The notes below the pieces were generated by a model. That model was given only the letters and a program-made list of their open reading frames with translations, made no database searches and was not told the DNA's origin. Positions 10,838 to 23,841 of a DNA stretch of 64,000 nucleotides are shown here, piece after piece (position 1 is the stretch's first letter; every line of letters starts with the position of its first letter). The stretch is from Channallabes apus. Its lineage: Eukaryota; Chordata; Actinopteri; Siluriformes; Clariidae. A program made the position numbers and the translations under genes. Location: NCBI GenBank assembly GCA_030522415.1, contig CM060112.1:6727001-6791000 (forward strand), read 5' to 3'.

Positions 10838-11618
10838 ATAAATTCAATTCAATTCAATTCAATTTTATTTATATAGCGCTTTTAACAATGGTCATTGTCT
10901 CAAAGCAGCTTCACAAAAACTTAAGAAATTTAACAAAAAAAATAAAAAACATTTTATATATATATATAGAATAATTATATATAAAGTAATAAATAAATAA
11001 ATAAAATTATAATAGAAAATAAATAAATAAAAACAAATAATAATAATAATTATAGAAAAGAAAATAATTGGAAGTGTGGATGTGTGAGAAAAATGTGCAG
11101 ATAATAATGAGATGAATGAATGAAATGTCTCTGATGAGCAAGCCAAGGGTGACGGCGACGGTGGCAAGGAAAAACTCCCTGAGATGGCATTAGGAAGAAA
11201 CCTTGAGAGGAACCAGACTCAACAGGGAACCCATCCTCATTTGGGCGATAACAGATAGAAATGATATAACATCTTGTGTGTTGTGCAGGTGAAAATTCAA
11301 TATGACAGAAATTATTTAAATTGTCATGAAGACCAGTTCAGCATAGGGACGAGTCAGTAGGTGCAGAGGGCAGATGAGGTCTGGATCACTGGAAGCACAG
11401 GAGCAGCATGTGTAGCTCCAACCATCATAAAGCTGAATCCAGTTGGAGCTGGTCCTTCTCTGGATGCCTCAGGAACCTCGCAGGGTCGGCCTTTGTCTAC
11501 TGAAGCTGGCAAAATCTCCCGATGCCTCGGGATGGGTAGAGAAATACAGAACAGATGGGGAGAATTAGCGTAGTTGCCATTCGGTATAGGTGTACTGGAG
11601 TATGAGTACTGGGATGAG
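10838..11618 (-). other. L2 3' UTR and tail
   Basis: Non-coding 3' region of the L2: an (AATTC)n tail at 10842-10862, an AT-rich simple-sequence patch at 10930-11060, and the conserved segment GAGAGGAACCAGACTC read on the plus strand at about 11204. The same segments recur in the second L2 at 57626-57870. Confidence 0.7.
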
Positions 11619-12602
11619 TTATGTGTATGCCAGATTAAAAAGATGCGTCTTGAGTCTACTTTTGAAATGAGAAACCGTGTCTGCTCCCCGAACACTGTCT
11701 GGAAGGCTATTCCAAAGCTTTGGAGCTAAATATGAAAAAGCCCTACCCCCTTTTGTAGATTTTGAAATTCTGGGAACTACCAGAAGTCCGGAGTTTTGTG
11801 ATCTTAAGGTGCGTGGTGGATTGTAGCGTATCAGAAGACTGGTTAGGTATGTGGGAGCTAAACCATTTAAGGCCTTGTATGTAAGTAATACTATTTTGTA
11901 ATTTATTCTAAACTGAACAGGTAGCCAGTGCAGGGATGATAATATTGGGGTTATATGATCATATTTTCTGGATCTAGTGAGAACCCTGGCAGCTGCATTT
12001 TGGATTAACTGAAGCTTGTTTATTGAGGATGCAGGACAACCACCTAGTAATGCATTACAATAGTCCAGTCTGGAGGTCATGAATGCATGAACTAGTTTTT
12101 CTGCATCAGATACGGATAAGATGTTCCTAAGTTTAGCAATATTTCGAAGATGGAAAAAGGCTGTTTTTGTGATATTTGAAATGTGATTTTCAAAAGACAA
12201 GTTACTGTCTAATATTACTCCCAGATCTTTTACTGCTGAGCTGGTAATAACAGTACATCCTTCTAAGCGCAAGCTGAATTGTGAAAGCTGTTGTGTGCTG
12301 GTTTTTGGGCCAATAAGTAATATCTCTGTCTTATCTGAATTTAGTAAAAGAAAGTTATTGGTCATCCAATCTTTTATGTCCTGGACACACTCAGTTAATC
12401 TAGACAACTTAGGTATTTCGTCTGGTTTAGTTGAGATATATAATTGGGTATCATCAGCATAACAGTGGAAACTAATCCCATGTCTTCTAATGATGTTACC
12501 CAAGGGAAGCATGTATATTGAGAACAACAGAGGTCCTAAAACTGACCCTTGTGGGACCCCATATTTCACTGGCATTATACCAGACGGTTCTCCATTTAGA
12601 TC
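11619..12602 (-). CDS. L2 ORF2, C-terminal part (RT palm to end)
   Basis: The frame continues from the N-terminal part at 20547 across the insertion: ...HFV | DLNGEPSG..., then [26 protein letters not shown] with the catalytic [32 protein letters not shown] and [13 protein letters not shown], ending ...[10 protein letters not shown] at 11619. The reading is uninterrupted. Removing the insertion and one TA gives a 2,961-nt frame (987 codons including the stop), close to usual L2 ORF2 length. Reverse transcriptase for target-primed reverse transcription. As it stands this half cannot be made as part of the full protein. Confidence 0.85.
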   Translation of the reverse strand, partial: DLNGEPSGIMPVKYGVPQGSVLGPLLFSIYMLPLGNIIRRHGISFHCYADDTQLYISTKPDEIPKLSRLTECVQDIKDWMTNNFLLLNSDKTEILLIGPKTSTQQLSQFSLRLEGCTVITSSAVKDLGVILDSNLSFENHISNITKTAFFHLRNIAKLRNILSVSDAEKLVHAFMTSRLDYCNALLGGCPASSINKLQLIQNAAARVLTRSRKYDHITPILSSLHWLPVQFRINYKIVLLTYKALNGLAPTYLTSLLIRYNPPRTLRSQNSGLLVVPRISKSTKGGRAFSYLAPKLWNSLPDSVRGADTVSHFKSRLKTHLFNLAYT

Positions 12603-12990
12603 TACAGTGGGTGCACAGGCAGTATGCGACTTCTACCGTCGCAGCGTATGGCGTCAGCATTTGGGTTTGTGCGTTTGCTGGCTTTTACCACTGAGTGGCG
12701 CTATATAACTATAGACTGACGCCTCAGGCATCAGCTCGTTCTCTCCAGGCTTAATGAGGCGCAGGTCGTCCACAGCTGCACGTCGTTGCAGATAAAATAA
12801 AGTGAAACATTGTAAATAAACGAATTCATAATCACAGTAGTAACATTACAGTACAAATTTATAATTAAAATTAAATTCAGTTTTTTAGGATCGAATTTAA
12901 GCAACGTAAACGTTGTAAACTGTGTAATTATAGTAGAAAGGCTACGTGTAGGGTCTTGTGTCATCTTGGAGCTTTCATAAGACTCATAAG

Positions 12991-14340
12991 ACTCTACTTT
13001 TATTTAGGTGCACACACAATGACGAAAAACTTTATGATTTTGTTAAATAAATAAAGTAAACGGGGTTCTGTATTGATTTTGGTGCGTCAGAAAATGAACC
13101 CAAGCTCCGTGTATACTCGCCTCACAGACGTGAAAAATATATACTTATAGAAAGAGAAATATCTGCTTTAATATAAACTAATGAAAAAAAAAATTAGATT
13201 ATGTCATTCGTATGAGAAGTGAATTATAGGCGCGCTCACTGACGACGAGATGACATGATCAGCACAGCCAAAGGAATCACTACCTTATCAATGAATTATT
13301 AAAATGGTCAGAGTGAATTTCCCCCGCTGTTTTAACAAATATTTGAAGTAGATAACAGTAGCCCACATTTATAAAAGCATTTTTATTTATATAAAACTAT
13401 AAATAAAAATAATAATAATAATCCGGCATTTATTATTAGGTGTGCCCGCTGCCAAAGTTCTTCAGTAACAAACCTATAAAACATGTACATCTGTATGAAT
13501 AAATTGTTTAAATGTGATCAGTGATTTATGTAAATGACTCAGTTTAGATGTAAGTAAATGCTAGGGACTGACATCGGCGTGCGTTTCTCCCAGCGCCGCA
13601 TAGCGCTTATTTAACACCATTAATATGTGTTTGCTGAAAGAGATATCTAATCTCTCATATCGGCGCGCGCGTTCATCTGACTTTAGATCAAAACTCGGCA
13701 AAGACTCTACTTTTATTTAGGTGCACTCACAATGACGAAAAAACTTTATGATTTTGTTAAATAAATAAAGTAAACGGGGTTCTGTATTGATTTTGGTGAA
13801 CTTGAGCGCGTCAGAAAATGAACCCAAACTCCGTGTATACTCGCCTCACAGATGTGAAAAATATATACTTATAGAAAGAGAAATATCTGCTTTAATATAA
13901 ACTAATGAAAAAAAAAATATTAGATTATGTAATTCGTATGAGAAGTGAATTACTGTATAGGCGCGCTCACTGACGACGAGATGACATGATCAGCACAGCC
14001 ATAACCAAAGGAATCACGATCTTATCAATGAATTATTAAAATGGTCAGAGTGAGTTTCCAGCCTGTTTAACAAATATTTGAAGTAGATAACAGTAGCCCA
14101 CATTTATAAAAACATTTTTTATTTATATAAAACTATATAAAAAAATAATCCTGCGTTTATTTTTAGGTGTGCCCGCTGCCATAGTTCTTCAGTAACAAAC
14201 CTATAAAACATGTACATCTGTATGAATAAATTGTTTAAATGTGATCAGTAAATGCTCCTTGCTACTGTAGTGACTGACATCGGCGTGCTGAAAGATCTAA
14301 TCTCTCATATCGGCGCGCGCGTTCATCTGACTTATTATTT
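12991..14340. repeat. 713-bp tandem repeats inside the TA-flanked element
   Basis: ACTCTACTTTTATTTAGGTGCAC recurs at 12991 and 13704, with parallel downstream sequence (AAACGGGGTTCTGTATTG, TGTATACTCGCCTCACAGA, ATCTCTCATATCGGCGCGCG). The same phrases also sit within the later 1.83-kb units, so the whole element looks built from repeated duplication and partial deletion of one ancestral module. Confidence 0.75.
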
Positions 14341-14374
14341 CAATTCATACTGTACAGCTGTTAGAATTGGGGCA

Positions 14375-17300
14375 ATCATAACGAATCAAGAGCCTGTGAT
14401 TATATTGCATAAATATTATTTTGTACAGACAAATATCTGAATTTTTATTTATTTATTTTTTAGATTTTTTTTTAAAACAAATCTCTCAAAAATAGTAAGA
14501 TGTATTTTGGTTTTATACTGCAAACGAAAAACGAATCCAGGGTCTTGTGTCATCTTATATTTTGTGTTCTTTAAATTTGTAGTAGATTTATTAAATGAAA
14601 TAAATTACACTAAACGGGGTTCTGTATTGTTTTCGGTGAACTTGAGCGCGTCAGAAAATGAACCCAAACTCCGTGTATACTCGCCTCACAGACGTGAAAT
14701 ATAAGTACTGAAGTACTGTAGATAACAGCCCACATTTATAAAAGCATTTTTTATTTATATAAAACTATAAAAAAAATAATAATCCTGCGTTTATTTTTAG
14801 GTGTGCCCGCTGCCACAGTTCTTCAGTAACAAACCTATAAAACATGTACATCTGTATGAATAAATTGTTTAAATGTGATCAGTGATTTTGTTTAGATATA
14901 AGTAAATGCTCCTTGCTATAGGGACTGACATCGGCGTGCTGAAAGATCTAATCTCTCATATCGGCGCGCGCGCGTTCATCTGACTTTAGATCAAAGTTAA
15001 AGGCGCACACGCAGGATCATGCAAACGTTTCCCCTCCTCTTTCATAAAAAATGAACAATCCGACACGAGCAGATTTGTTTCAGTCAGAATATTTATCAAT
15101 CATAAAGAGAGGCGACATATACTTGCTGATTAAACACTGCATTTTTAAAGTGAAAGCGCGCGATGTGAGCAGCTTTAATTATTGATAATTAAATCATTAT
15201 TAAATGGTGGACATAAAAAGCAAAAAGAATAATAATATTATTTTGATTATTATTATCATGTTCTTTTGCTGTTTGAGCGTCTGTGGATTCCAAAATTGAC
15301 ATTTTTACCGTTTTTTAATCACTGAAATGGAAGAGATACTGTACTGTAGAAAGGTTCCTTATCATAACGTGCCTTGTATTGTTTTTTAATCACTCGATAC
15401 ACGACCCATCATTTTTAATGCTATTTTACAAAGGGTAAATACACATGGAATAATTTTATTTGGTTTGTTTATTTATAAATAAAATTAAAAGTAATTAAAA
15501 ACAGTGTAGAGTGATTAATAACACTACATGTTATGGTAAGAAAAATCTCATTCTTGCTCATTCTAGTTTCTCCGAGTGTATACTGTAGGTGAGAACAGCT
15601 ATTCAGTATCATTTGCATTTGTATGTGTCTGACTTTGCAAAGCACACCTGTAAAACCTGTTTAACAGGTAAATGCTCCTCGCTGCGCTGTTTGGGGGAGG
15701 GGCACGCTAATGACGATTTGGTCAGCTGTGTGAACGCTCGCCCTTTAGATGTTGCGCGCGCACTACACGGCGAAAAATATGTTAGTATATCATGACTGAA
15801 ATCATGACTGAAATATATGTTAGTATATCATGACTGAAAAAAGTTTATGTAATTTGTATAAAACGTGGATTACTACAGCGCATCCACTCACAGCCGAAAC
15901 AAAAGACATCAACGGCTCTGCCTATTCAGAGGCTCTGCCTATTCAGTAAAGAAAAACACTACTGTTATTATTTCAACTCATACTGTACAGCTGTTAGAAT
16001 TGGGGCAGGGATATTATGCCAATATTAAATATTATATACGATATTAAATTTCAAGTGAGTTGGGAGTTTGCAAGGCAGAGAAGGATGCTCTTCGGAGTGA
16101 GTTGCGAGTTTGATGAGACGGCATAAATATTTAATACAGCAAATTAAATATTTTGGTTTATATTTTGGTTTATATTATATGGTTAATGTATTTTGGTTTA
16201 TATTGCAAACGAATAACGAATCAAGAGCCTGTGATTATATTGCATAAATATTATTTTGTACAGACAAATATCTGAATTTTTATTTATTTATTTTTTAGAT
16301 TTTTTTTTAAAACAAATCTCTCAAAAATAGTAAGATGTATTTTGGTTTCATACTGCAAACGAAAAACGAATCCAGGGTCTTGTGTCATCTTATATTTTGT
16401 GTTCTTTAAATTTGTAGTAGATTTATTAAATGAAATAAATTACACTAAACGGGGTTCTGTATTGTTTTCGGTGAACTTGAGCGCGTCAGAAAATGAACCC
16501 AAACTCCGTGTATACTCGCCTCACAGATGTGAAATATAAGTACTGAAGTACTGTAGATAACAGCCCACATTTATAAAAGCATTTTTTATTTATATAAAAC
16601 TATTAAAAAAATAATAATCCTGCGTTTATTTTTAGGTGTGCCCGCTGCCACAGTTCTTCAGTAACAAACCTATAAAACATGTACATCTGTATGAATAAAT
16701 TGTTTAAATGTGATCAGTGATTTTGTTTAGATATAAGTAAATGCTCCTTGCTATAGGGACTGACATCGGCGTGCTGAAAGATCTAATCTCTCATATCGGC
16801 GCGCGCGTTCATCTGACTTTAGATCAAAGTTAAAGGCGCACACGCAGGATCATGCAAACGTTTCCCCTCCTCTTTCATAAAAAATGAACAATCCGACACG
16901 AGCAGATTTGTTTCAGTCAGAATATTTATCAATCATAAAGAGAGGCGACATATACTTGCTGATTAAACACTGCATTTTTAAAGTGAAAGCGCGCGATGTG
17001 AGCAGCTTTAATTATTGATAATTAAATCATTATTAAATGGTGGACATAAAAAGCAAAAAGAATAATAATATTATTTTGATTATTATTATCATGTTCTTTT
17101 GCTGTTTGAGCGTCTGTGGATTCCAAAATTGACATTTTTACCGTTTTTTAATCACTGAAATGGAAGAGATACTGTACTGTAGAAAGGTTCCTTATCATAA
17201 CGTGCCTTGTATTGTTTTTTAATCACTCGATACACGACCCATCATTTTTAATGCTATTTTACAAAGGGTAAATACACATGGAATAATTTTATTTGGTTTG

Positions 17301-18190
17301 TTTATTTATAAATAAAATTAAAAGTAATTAAAAACAGTGTAGAGTGATTAATAACACTACATGTTATGGTAAGAAAAATCTCATTCTTGCTCATTCTAGT
17401 TTCTCCGAGTGTATACTGTAGGTGAGAACAGCTATTCAGTATCATTTGCATTTGTATGTGTCTGACTTTGCAAAGCACACCTGTAAAACCTGTTTAACAG
17501 GTAAATGCTCCTCGCTGCGCTGTTTGGGGGAGGGGCACGCAGAATGACGATTTGGTCAGCTGTGTGAACGCTCGCCCTTTAGATGTTGCGCGCGCACTAC
17601 ACGGCGAAAAATATGTTAGTATATCATGACTGAAATCATGACTGAAATATATGTTAGTATATCATGACTGAAAAAAGTTTATGTAATTTGTATAAAACGT
17701 GGATTACTACAGCGCATCCACTCACAGCCGAAACAAAAGACATCAACGGCTCCGCCTATTCAGAGGCTCTGCCTATTCAGTAAAGAAAAACACTACTGTT
17801 ATTATTTCAACTCATACTGTACAGCTGTTAGAATTGGGGCAGGGATATTATGCCAATATTAAATATTATATACGATATTAAATTTCAAGTGAGTTGGGAG
17901 TTTGCAAGGCAGAGAAGGATGCTCTTCGGAGTGAGTTGCGAGTTTGATGAGACGGCATAAATATTTAATACAGCAAATTAAATATTTTGGTTTATATTTT
18001 GGTTTATATTATATGGTTAATGTATTTTGGTTTATATTGCAAACGAATAACGAATCAAGAGCCTGTGATTATATTGCATAAATATTATTTTGTACAGACA
18101 AATATCTGAATTTTTATTTATTTATTTTTTAGATTTTTTTAAAAGCAAATCTCTCAAAAATAGTAAGATGTATTTTGGTTTCATACTGCA
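14375..18190. repeat. two 1.83-kb tandem copies inside the TA-flanked element
   Basis: The landmark TAAGATGTATTTTGG occurs at 14496, 16331 and 18164 (periods 1835 and 1833) and again at 19821. The first two units differ by only about half a dozen positions on reading, for example GCTCTGCC/GCTCCGCC and one extra CG in a GCGC run. They must be a recent duplication. Confidence 0.85.
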
Positions 18191-20546
18191 AACGAAAAAC
18201 GACCTATAAAACATGTACATCTGTATGAATAAATTGTTTAAATGTGATCAGTAAATGCTCTTTGCTAGTGACTGACATCGGCGTGCTGAAAGATCTAATC
18301 TCTCATATCGGCGCGCGCGTTCATCTGACTTAACGTTTCAGCCATTCATACATGCATTGTGCTGTTGTTTGTACACACTTACACACTTACACACTGGTTG
18401 TATAGCGCACTTATGGAATGAATACGATGAGATGACAGAGTGGAGGTTTAATACATCTATCTCACACGCGGGGCCATAAGTGCGGTTCATTATGATTCGG
18501 TGCGAGTTTTGGTGCTGTTATTACGTTTCCATCTTACCACGCAAAAAAATAAACATGTTTAACATGCGGAAGATCTTCGCGGAATTTTTCACGCGGAAGC
18601 ATGGAAACGTAATCACAGCGCAAAGACTCGGGGTGAATCATGATCAAGCCTACGGTCACAGCGCGAGACCGAGCAGGTGCGATAGGGGTATAACACACCG
18701 CATCTCACAGCGAGTCAAACCGCATACAGTAAGTGAATACTGTAGGGGTATTAAACATTACAATCACACAGAAACATGAATGGATGCGGGGTTTGAAACT
18801 CCCATGGTTATTTTCTCATTTAACTAAATCAAATTTCATAAAAATAAAACGTGTCAAAAGAAAAACCCATAAAGTTATGGATAATGGCTAATGATGAATG
18901 AAACATATTTTAAACAAAAAGCAGCGAGCAGCTGGACATCGGGACGGGGAGTGTAAGTACGACGCACGCGCAGGTCTGAGCAGCTCAAGAAGCTCCATAA
19001 TCTGTTGCCTTGGAAGGCAAAACTTTTATTTATATATATTTTTTAATAACGACCACGGGGAAAATATGAAAAGGGCTGAAGTTTTAGCTTCAAATCTTCA
19101 AGTTTTAGCTTTTAACTTCAAATATTTGAAGTAGATAACAGTAGCCCAAACCTGTAACTTTCCATGTAAAACAGGTACATCTGTATGAATAAATTGTTTA
19201 AATGTGATCATCTGACTTTACAGTAGATCAAAACTCGGCAAAGCGCACTCTTTTCCATTCACACACAGCTGTTTGTTTATCTTTCATAAAAAATGCTCCC
19301 GATATGAGCCGACACGAGCAGCTTTAATTATTGATAATTAAAACATTATTAAATGGTGGAAATAAACAGCAAAAAGATTAATATTATTCTTTTGATTATT
19401 ATTATCATGTTCTTTTGCGTCTGTGGATTCCAAAATTCCAAAAAACAGAGAGTCTGTCTAAACAAAATAAAACCAATGTTTTCTAACTCATATTTTTTTT
19501 TATATACAGTAAACATACAGTAAAACATCATTCATCATTAAAACATCACACAACTGAATCGCAGAAAAAAATCAGCAAAAATATTATTTAGTACAAGGCA
19601 ATCTTTGGATCCTTGATGAGACGGCATAAATATTTAATACAGCAAATTAAATATTTTGGTTTATATTTTGGTTTATATTATATGGTTAATGTATTTTGGT
19701 TTATATTGCAAACGAATAACGAATCAAGAGCCCGTGATTATATTGCATAAATATTATTTTGTACAGACAAATATCTGAAAAAAAAAATAGTTTTTTTTAC
19801 GACGAATCTCTCAAAAATAGTAAGATGTATTTTGGTTTTATACTGCAAACGAAAAACGAATCCAGAGCCTGTAATTATATTTATATTTAATTATGTCATA
19901 ACTATTATTTTGCACAAATACTGTAAATCTCTGAATAAAACAATGATATTTTATTCACAAATGTAAGACAATATTAGCTCGCACTTCGTCTGGCACTGAA
20001 CCAAAATATAATGTAATGAGAGGCCCCGATTATACTGCATACATCTTTTTTATTGATTTATTTTTTATTATCTATTCTGGAAGTTTGCTCTATTTGTTTT
20101 AGTTATTTCTATATTTAAATCTTGATGTCTTAAACTCTAACAACTGTAAGTATTGTCGAAATAATTTTTTTGAAAGCCCTAGTGCTGTTGTTTGCGCTGT
20201 TTTCTTTAATAATAACACTAAACAGATAAAAACAGAGAGTCTGTCTAAACAAAATAAAACCAATGTTTTCTAACTCATATTTTTTATATTTATAGTTTTA
20301 CATGTTTGTTGGATGTGTAAATTATCATAATTGTAGTATTACTTTGCTACAACATATTGTTTTGACTTTATTATGACTTAAGCTCTGAATATATTTAAAA
20401 ACCGATACGACGGAAAATGTCAATTTGCGCCACCTGGCGGTCATTTCACGAATTATTTTGAAATGCTCCTGGTTTATTTCGGCCGCTGCCGCGTTTCCAC
20501 GGCGGTGAGTGCGACGGTAATGAGCAGTCTGGTTGTCACACCACTG

Positions 20547-22523
20547 TACAAAATGGTAGCGATCAGACAGGTAAGATCTAAACCATTTTAGTGCCTGTCC
20601 CTGAATGCCTATATAATTTTGTAAGCGATCTATGAGAATATTATGATCTATAGTGTCGAATGCAGCACTAAGATCGAGCAGGACTAGCAATGAGATGCAG
20701 CCTTGGTCTGAAGCTAAAAACAAGTCATTTGTAATCTTAACTAGTGCAGTTTCTGTGCTATGATGGGGCCTGAAACCTGACTGAAATTCTTCAAGGATGT
20801 TGTTATCCTGCAAGAATGTGCAAATTTGAGCTGATACTACTTTTTCTAGTATTTTTGATATGAACGGGAGGTTTGAGATCGGTCTGTAATTTTTTATTTC
20901 ATTCGCGTCCAAATTAGATTTTTTAAGAAGCGGCTTAATAACTGCTAACTTGAAAGGTTTAGGGACGTGACCTAGATGTAATGAAGAATTAATAATGTTT
21001 AGGAGTGGCTCTCCAACCGTAAGCATCACTTCTTTTAAAAATCTGGTTGGGATTGGGTCTAACAGGCACGTTGTTGATTTAGCCGAGGTGATGAGTTTAT
21101 ACAGCTCTTCCTGTCCTATACCTGTAAAGCAGTGAAAATCTAAATGTGAAGCTATAGGCTGAACTGGATCGTGAGATACTATTAGAGGTTGAACCTCCAT
21201 TATTTTCTTCCTGATATTATTGATTTTTTCATTAAAGAAGTCCATAAAGTCTTCACTTCTAAACTGTGATGGGATACTCTCTGCGGGCATCTTAGGTTTT
21301 GTTAAGCGAGCCACTGTACTAAATAAGAACCTGGGATTGTTTTGGTTTCTTGCTATCAGTTGGCTAAGATGCTCGGTCCTAGCAGTTTTTAGAGCCTGTC
21401 TATAGCTGCACATACTGTCTTTATACGCAATTCGAAAAACTTCTAATTTAGTTTTCCTCCATTTTCGCTCGAGGTTACGGGTTGCTCTCTTTAGGGCGCG
21501 AGTATGACTGTTGTACCACGGTGCCAATGTTTTATCTCTGACTTTTTTTAATCTGATGGGAGCAACAGTGTCTAATGTACTGGTAAAAATAGTGCCCATG
21601 CTGCTAGTCACTTCATCTAGATCATCTGCATTTAGGGGTCTAATAAGAAATTGGGACAGATCCGGCAGATTACTTGTGAATCTGTCTTTAGTGGTGGGAT
21701 TCATATTTCTAACAGATTGATAGCGTGGGGAGACACAGCTAATCTGTTCTACGGGTAGAGTATATGTCAGGAGGTGATGATCTGTGATATCATCACTTTG
21801 AGGTATGATCTCTATATTAGAGACATCTATACCATGGGATATAATTAAATCTAGCGTATGATTAAAGCGGTGAGTTGCTCCAATTATATTTTGCTTAACC
21901 CCAAAGGAATTTAGTAAATCCATAAATGTGAGTGCTAAAGCGTCGTTAGCATCATCTACATGAATGTTAAAGTCTCCTACTATCAATACTTTGTCAGAGT
22001 TAACCAATAGGTCTGATAGCAGATGTCCAAATTCTTTAAGAAAATCACCATATGGCCCCGGTGGTCTGTACACGGTGGCCAAGGTAAAATATAGCAAGGG
22101 TTTATTACGTATTTCATTTAGTGCAACATTAATGATAAGCACTTCAAATGAATTAAACCTGGGCCTTATTTTCTGGGTAACAGTGAGTACATCATTGTAG
22201 ATAGTGGCGACACCACCGCCGCGACCAATTAGACGGGGCTCGTGCTTATAGAAATATCCTGACGGAGTAGACTCATTCAGACCAAAATATTAATTTGGTT
22301 TAAGCCAGGTTTCAGTGAGACAGAGTGCGTCAAGGCAATAATCTGAGATAATTTCATTAACAATAAGTGCTTTAGGCGCAAGGGATCTAATGTTGAGTAG
22401 TCCAAACTTTAGAGGTGGATTTTGACTACTTATTTTGCCTTTTTCTGGTTTTATGGTTATCAGATTGTTTCGGGCAAATTTAACAAATTTATTCTTTTTT
22501 CTCAGTATTCGGGGAACAGACAC
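20547..22523 (-). pseudogene. L2 ORF2, endonuclease and first half of RT
   Basis: The frame starts at 22523 (MSVPRILRKK...) with FGLLNIRSLAPKA and LCLTETWL, the first endonuclease motifs, meets one TAA stop at 22292-22290, and continues in the same frame through [35 protein letters not shown], then RT motifs [42 protein letters not shown] and [16 protein letters not shown]. It reaches the TA-element insertion at 20547. So apart from that insertion a single nonsense codon is the only defect seen. The open frame beyond 20547 to 20325 runs into the inserted element and is not L2 protein. Confidence 0.85.
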
Positions 22524-22619
22524 AGTTTCTATAGGACAAGCTATGTGTGTGCGTCTATCACTACGGTGAGTTGTGATGTGGCTAATATGTTTGGAATCTA
22601 CAGTATGACCTACCGCCAG

Positions 22620-23582
22620 TCAGATGGTTCGTAGTGTTCTGGAGATGTTGTCAGAGAGGTCTGCTGCTCCAGCTCTGCTAGGGTGTAGGCCATCGGTGTG
22701 ATAGAGCCTAGGACGCTCCCAGAAAACATTCCAGTTATCAACAAAGTGTAATTTCTGTTGTTGACACCAAGATTGTAACCATTCATTAAAAGCAAATAAT
22801 CTACTGAACTTCTCGATTCCTCGCTGAAATGTGGGAAGCGGTCCAGATACGATGATCATTGTCGTGGGTGATGTGCTGCGGACCTTCTCGACCAGGCTCC
22901 TGAAGTCCTTCTTTAGGATCTCCGTCTGCCTCAGCCTGGTGTCGTTCGTGCCGGCATGAAGAACCACAGCTCCAATGTTCCTCCTCAGGGCAGCAGGCAC
23001 CTGTGCAGCAACATCAAGAACACGTGCACCAGGTAAACAGCGTGTGTGCACCTTACCTTTAGCCGTGGTAGCACGCACGTGACGAACGATGGAGTCTCCG
23101 ATGACCAGGACGTCGTGTGCCATCTCGCGGAGAGGAGCGAAGCGGTTTTGGGTCGAGATGTCGAAGACGGGTGGTGGTGGTGGAGAGGTCCTCGCCCGGG
23201 GCTTGGCGTGCTTCTTCCGCTGCTGCTGTATCCAGGGTCCGTGATGTCCCGGCGCCGGGGTGTAGGAACACTGGGCGGGATGCGTCCTTGGTGTGTTGGA
23301 CCTGGGCAGAGAAACACGCGGGGTTGAGGTTGTAGGAGAATTCTCATGCCGAGAATTTACCTGGGACAGGTGAGTGTCGGTCTGCGTCGATTCCAACGTG
23401 GCTTTCCGCTGCTGTAACCGGGCCAGCTTCACCTGTAGCTCACGGATCAGCTTCTCCACGGCCTCCAGCTCCAAATCCACCGAGTGCAGCTCCAATGTCT
23501 CCTCACCTGCACTCAGAGGCAGAATCACAACCGACATGGTGTCTAAACACGGAAAATAATCGGTGTGAGGAAGCGAAAACAA
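22620..23582 (-). CDS. L2 ORF1 protein with SGNH/GDSL-type esterase domain
   Basis: An intact 320-codon frame. A second ATG at 23537 (MSVVILPLSAGEETL) may be the real start. Residues of about 30-65 form a predicted coiled coil, followed by a Pro/Ser-rich linker and a C-terminal SGNH-hydrolase fold: VLVIGDSIVRHV (block I with catalytic Ser), GAVVLHAGTNDTR (block III GxND), and YHTDGLHPSRAGA (DxxH, catalytic Asp and His). Esterase-type ORF1 proteins are known in CR1/L2 LINEs, including zebrafish L2, where they bind lipid or nucleic acid and may aid chaperoning. All catalytic residues are present. Confidence 0.9.
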   Translation of the reverse strand: MFSLPHTDYFPCLDTMSVVILPLSAGEETLELHSVDLELEAVEKLIRELQVKLARLQQRKATLESTQTDTHLSQVNSRHENSPTTSTPRVSLPRSNTPRTHPAQCSYTPAPGHHGPWIQQQRKKHAKPRARTSPPPPPVFDISTQNRFAPLREMAHDVLVIGDSIVRHVRATTAKGKVHTRCLPGARVLDVAAQVPAALRRNIGAVVLHAGTNDTRLRQTEILKKDFRSLVEKVRSTSPTTMIIVSGPLPTFQRGIEKFSRLFAFNEWLQSWCQQQKLHFVDNWNVFWERPRLYHTDGLHPSRAGAADLSDNISRTLRTI

Positions 23583-23841
23583 ACTTTAGAAACAAACAAA
23601 CAAACGTGATAGCCGGGCTAGCGATGCTAATGCTAATTAGCGATGCTAATGCCGGCTAAAAGCGGTGTGCTGCAAAACAATTAAAACTTAACGATATAAC
23701 ACGCGTTTCGAGTAAATATATTATAAGATACTTATCCGTTTTATGTACACTCTTCGTAAGGGGACGAAAAAGTTTAAAAGTTGGTCAGTATGGTGGAGCT
23801 CGGAAAAAAAGCAGCTTCTCAGTGTCCTCGTACGGAGGAAG

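Larger units (their letters stand above)
12605..20546. mobile_element. 7,942-bp TA-flanked element built of tandem repeats, no transposase seen
   Basis: The element interrupts a codon of L2 ORF2 exactly: flanks are TA at 12603-12604 and 20547-20548, and joining them restores the frame. Both ends begin CAGTGG; the imperfect terminal inverted repeats share an ACCGTCGCA block about 30 bases in, and a GTGGCGC motif about 90-110 bases in. The interior consists of related blocks: about 713-bp repeats (12991, 13704) and two nearly identical 1.83-kb tandem copies (about 14375-18190), then a partly different third copy. No ORF longer than about 100 codons is present. The TA target and CAGTGG ends suggest Tc1/mariner-type mobilisation, but no known family is recognised. 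Confidence 0.7.

Noticed and set aside
14507..17881. Repeated 60-68 codon ORFs in the TA-flanked element (e.g. 14507, 15589, 16342, 17699)
   Set aside because: They recur only because the DNA is tandemly duplicated; composition is non-coding and no family is recognised.
14375..18190. Possible CRISPR or satellite array
   Set aside because: Two long units with no spacer structure in vertebrate-type DNA; not a CRISPR, and too few units for a satellite.
20325..20546. C-terminal end of the 605-codon L2 frame
   Set aside because: This part is translated from the inserted TA-element and not from L2; true L2 protein resumes at 12602.
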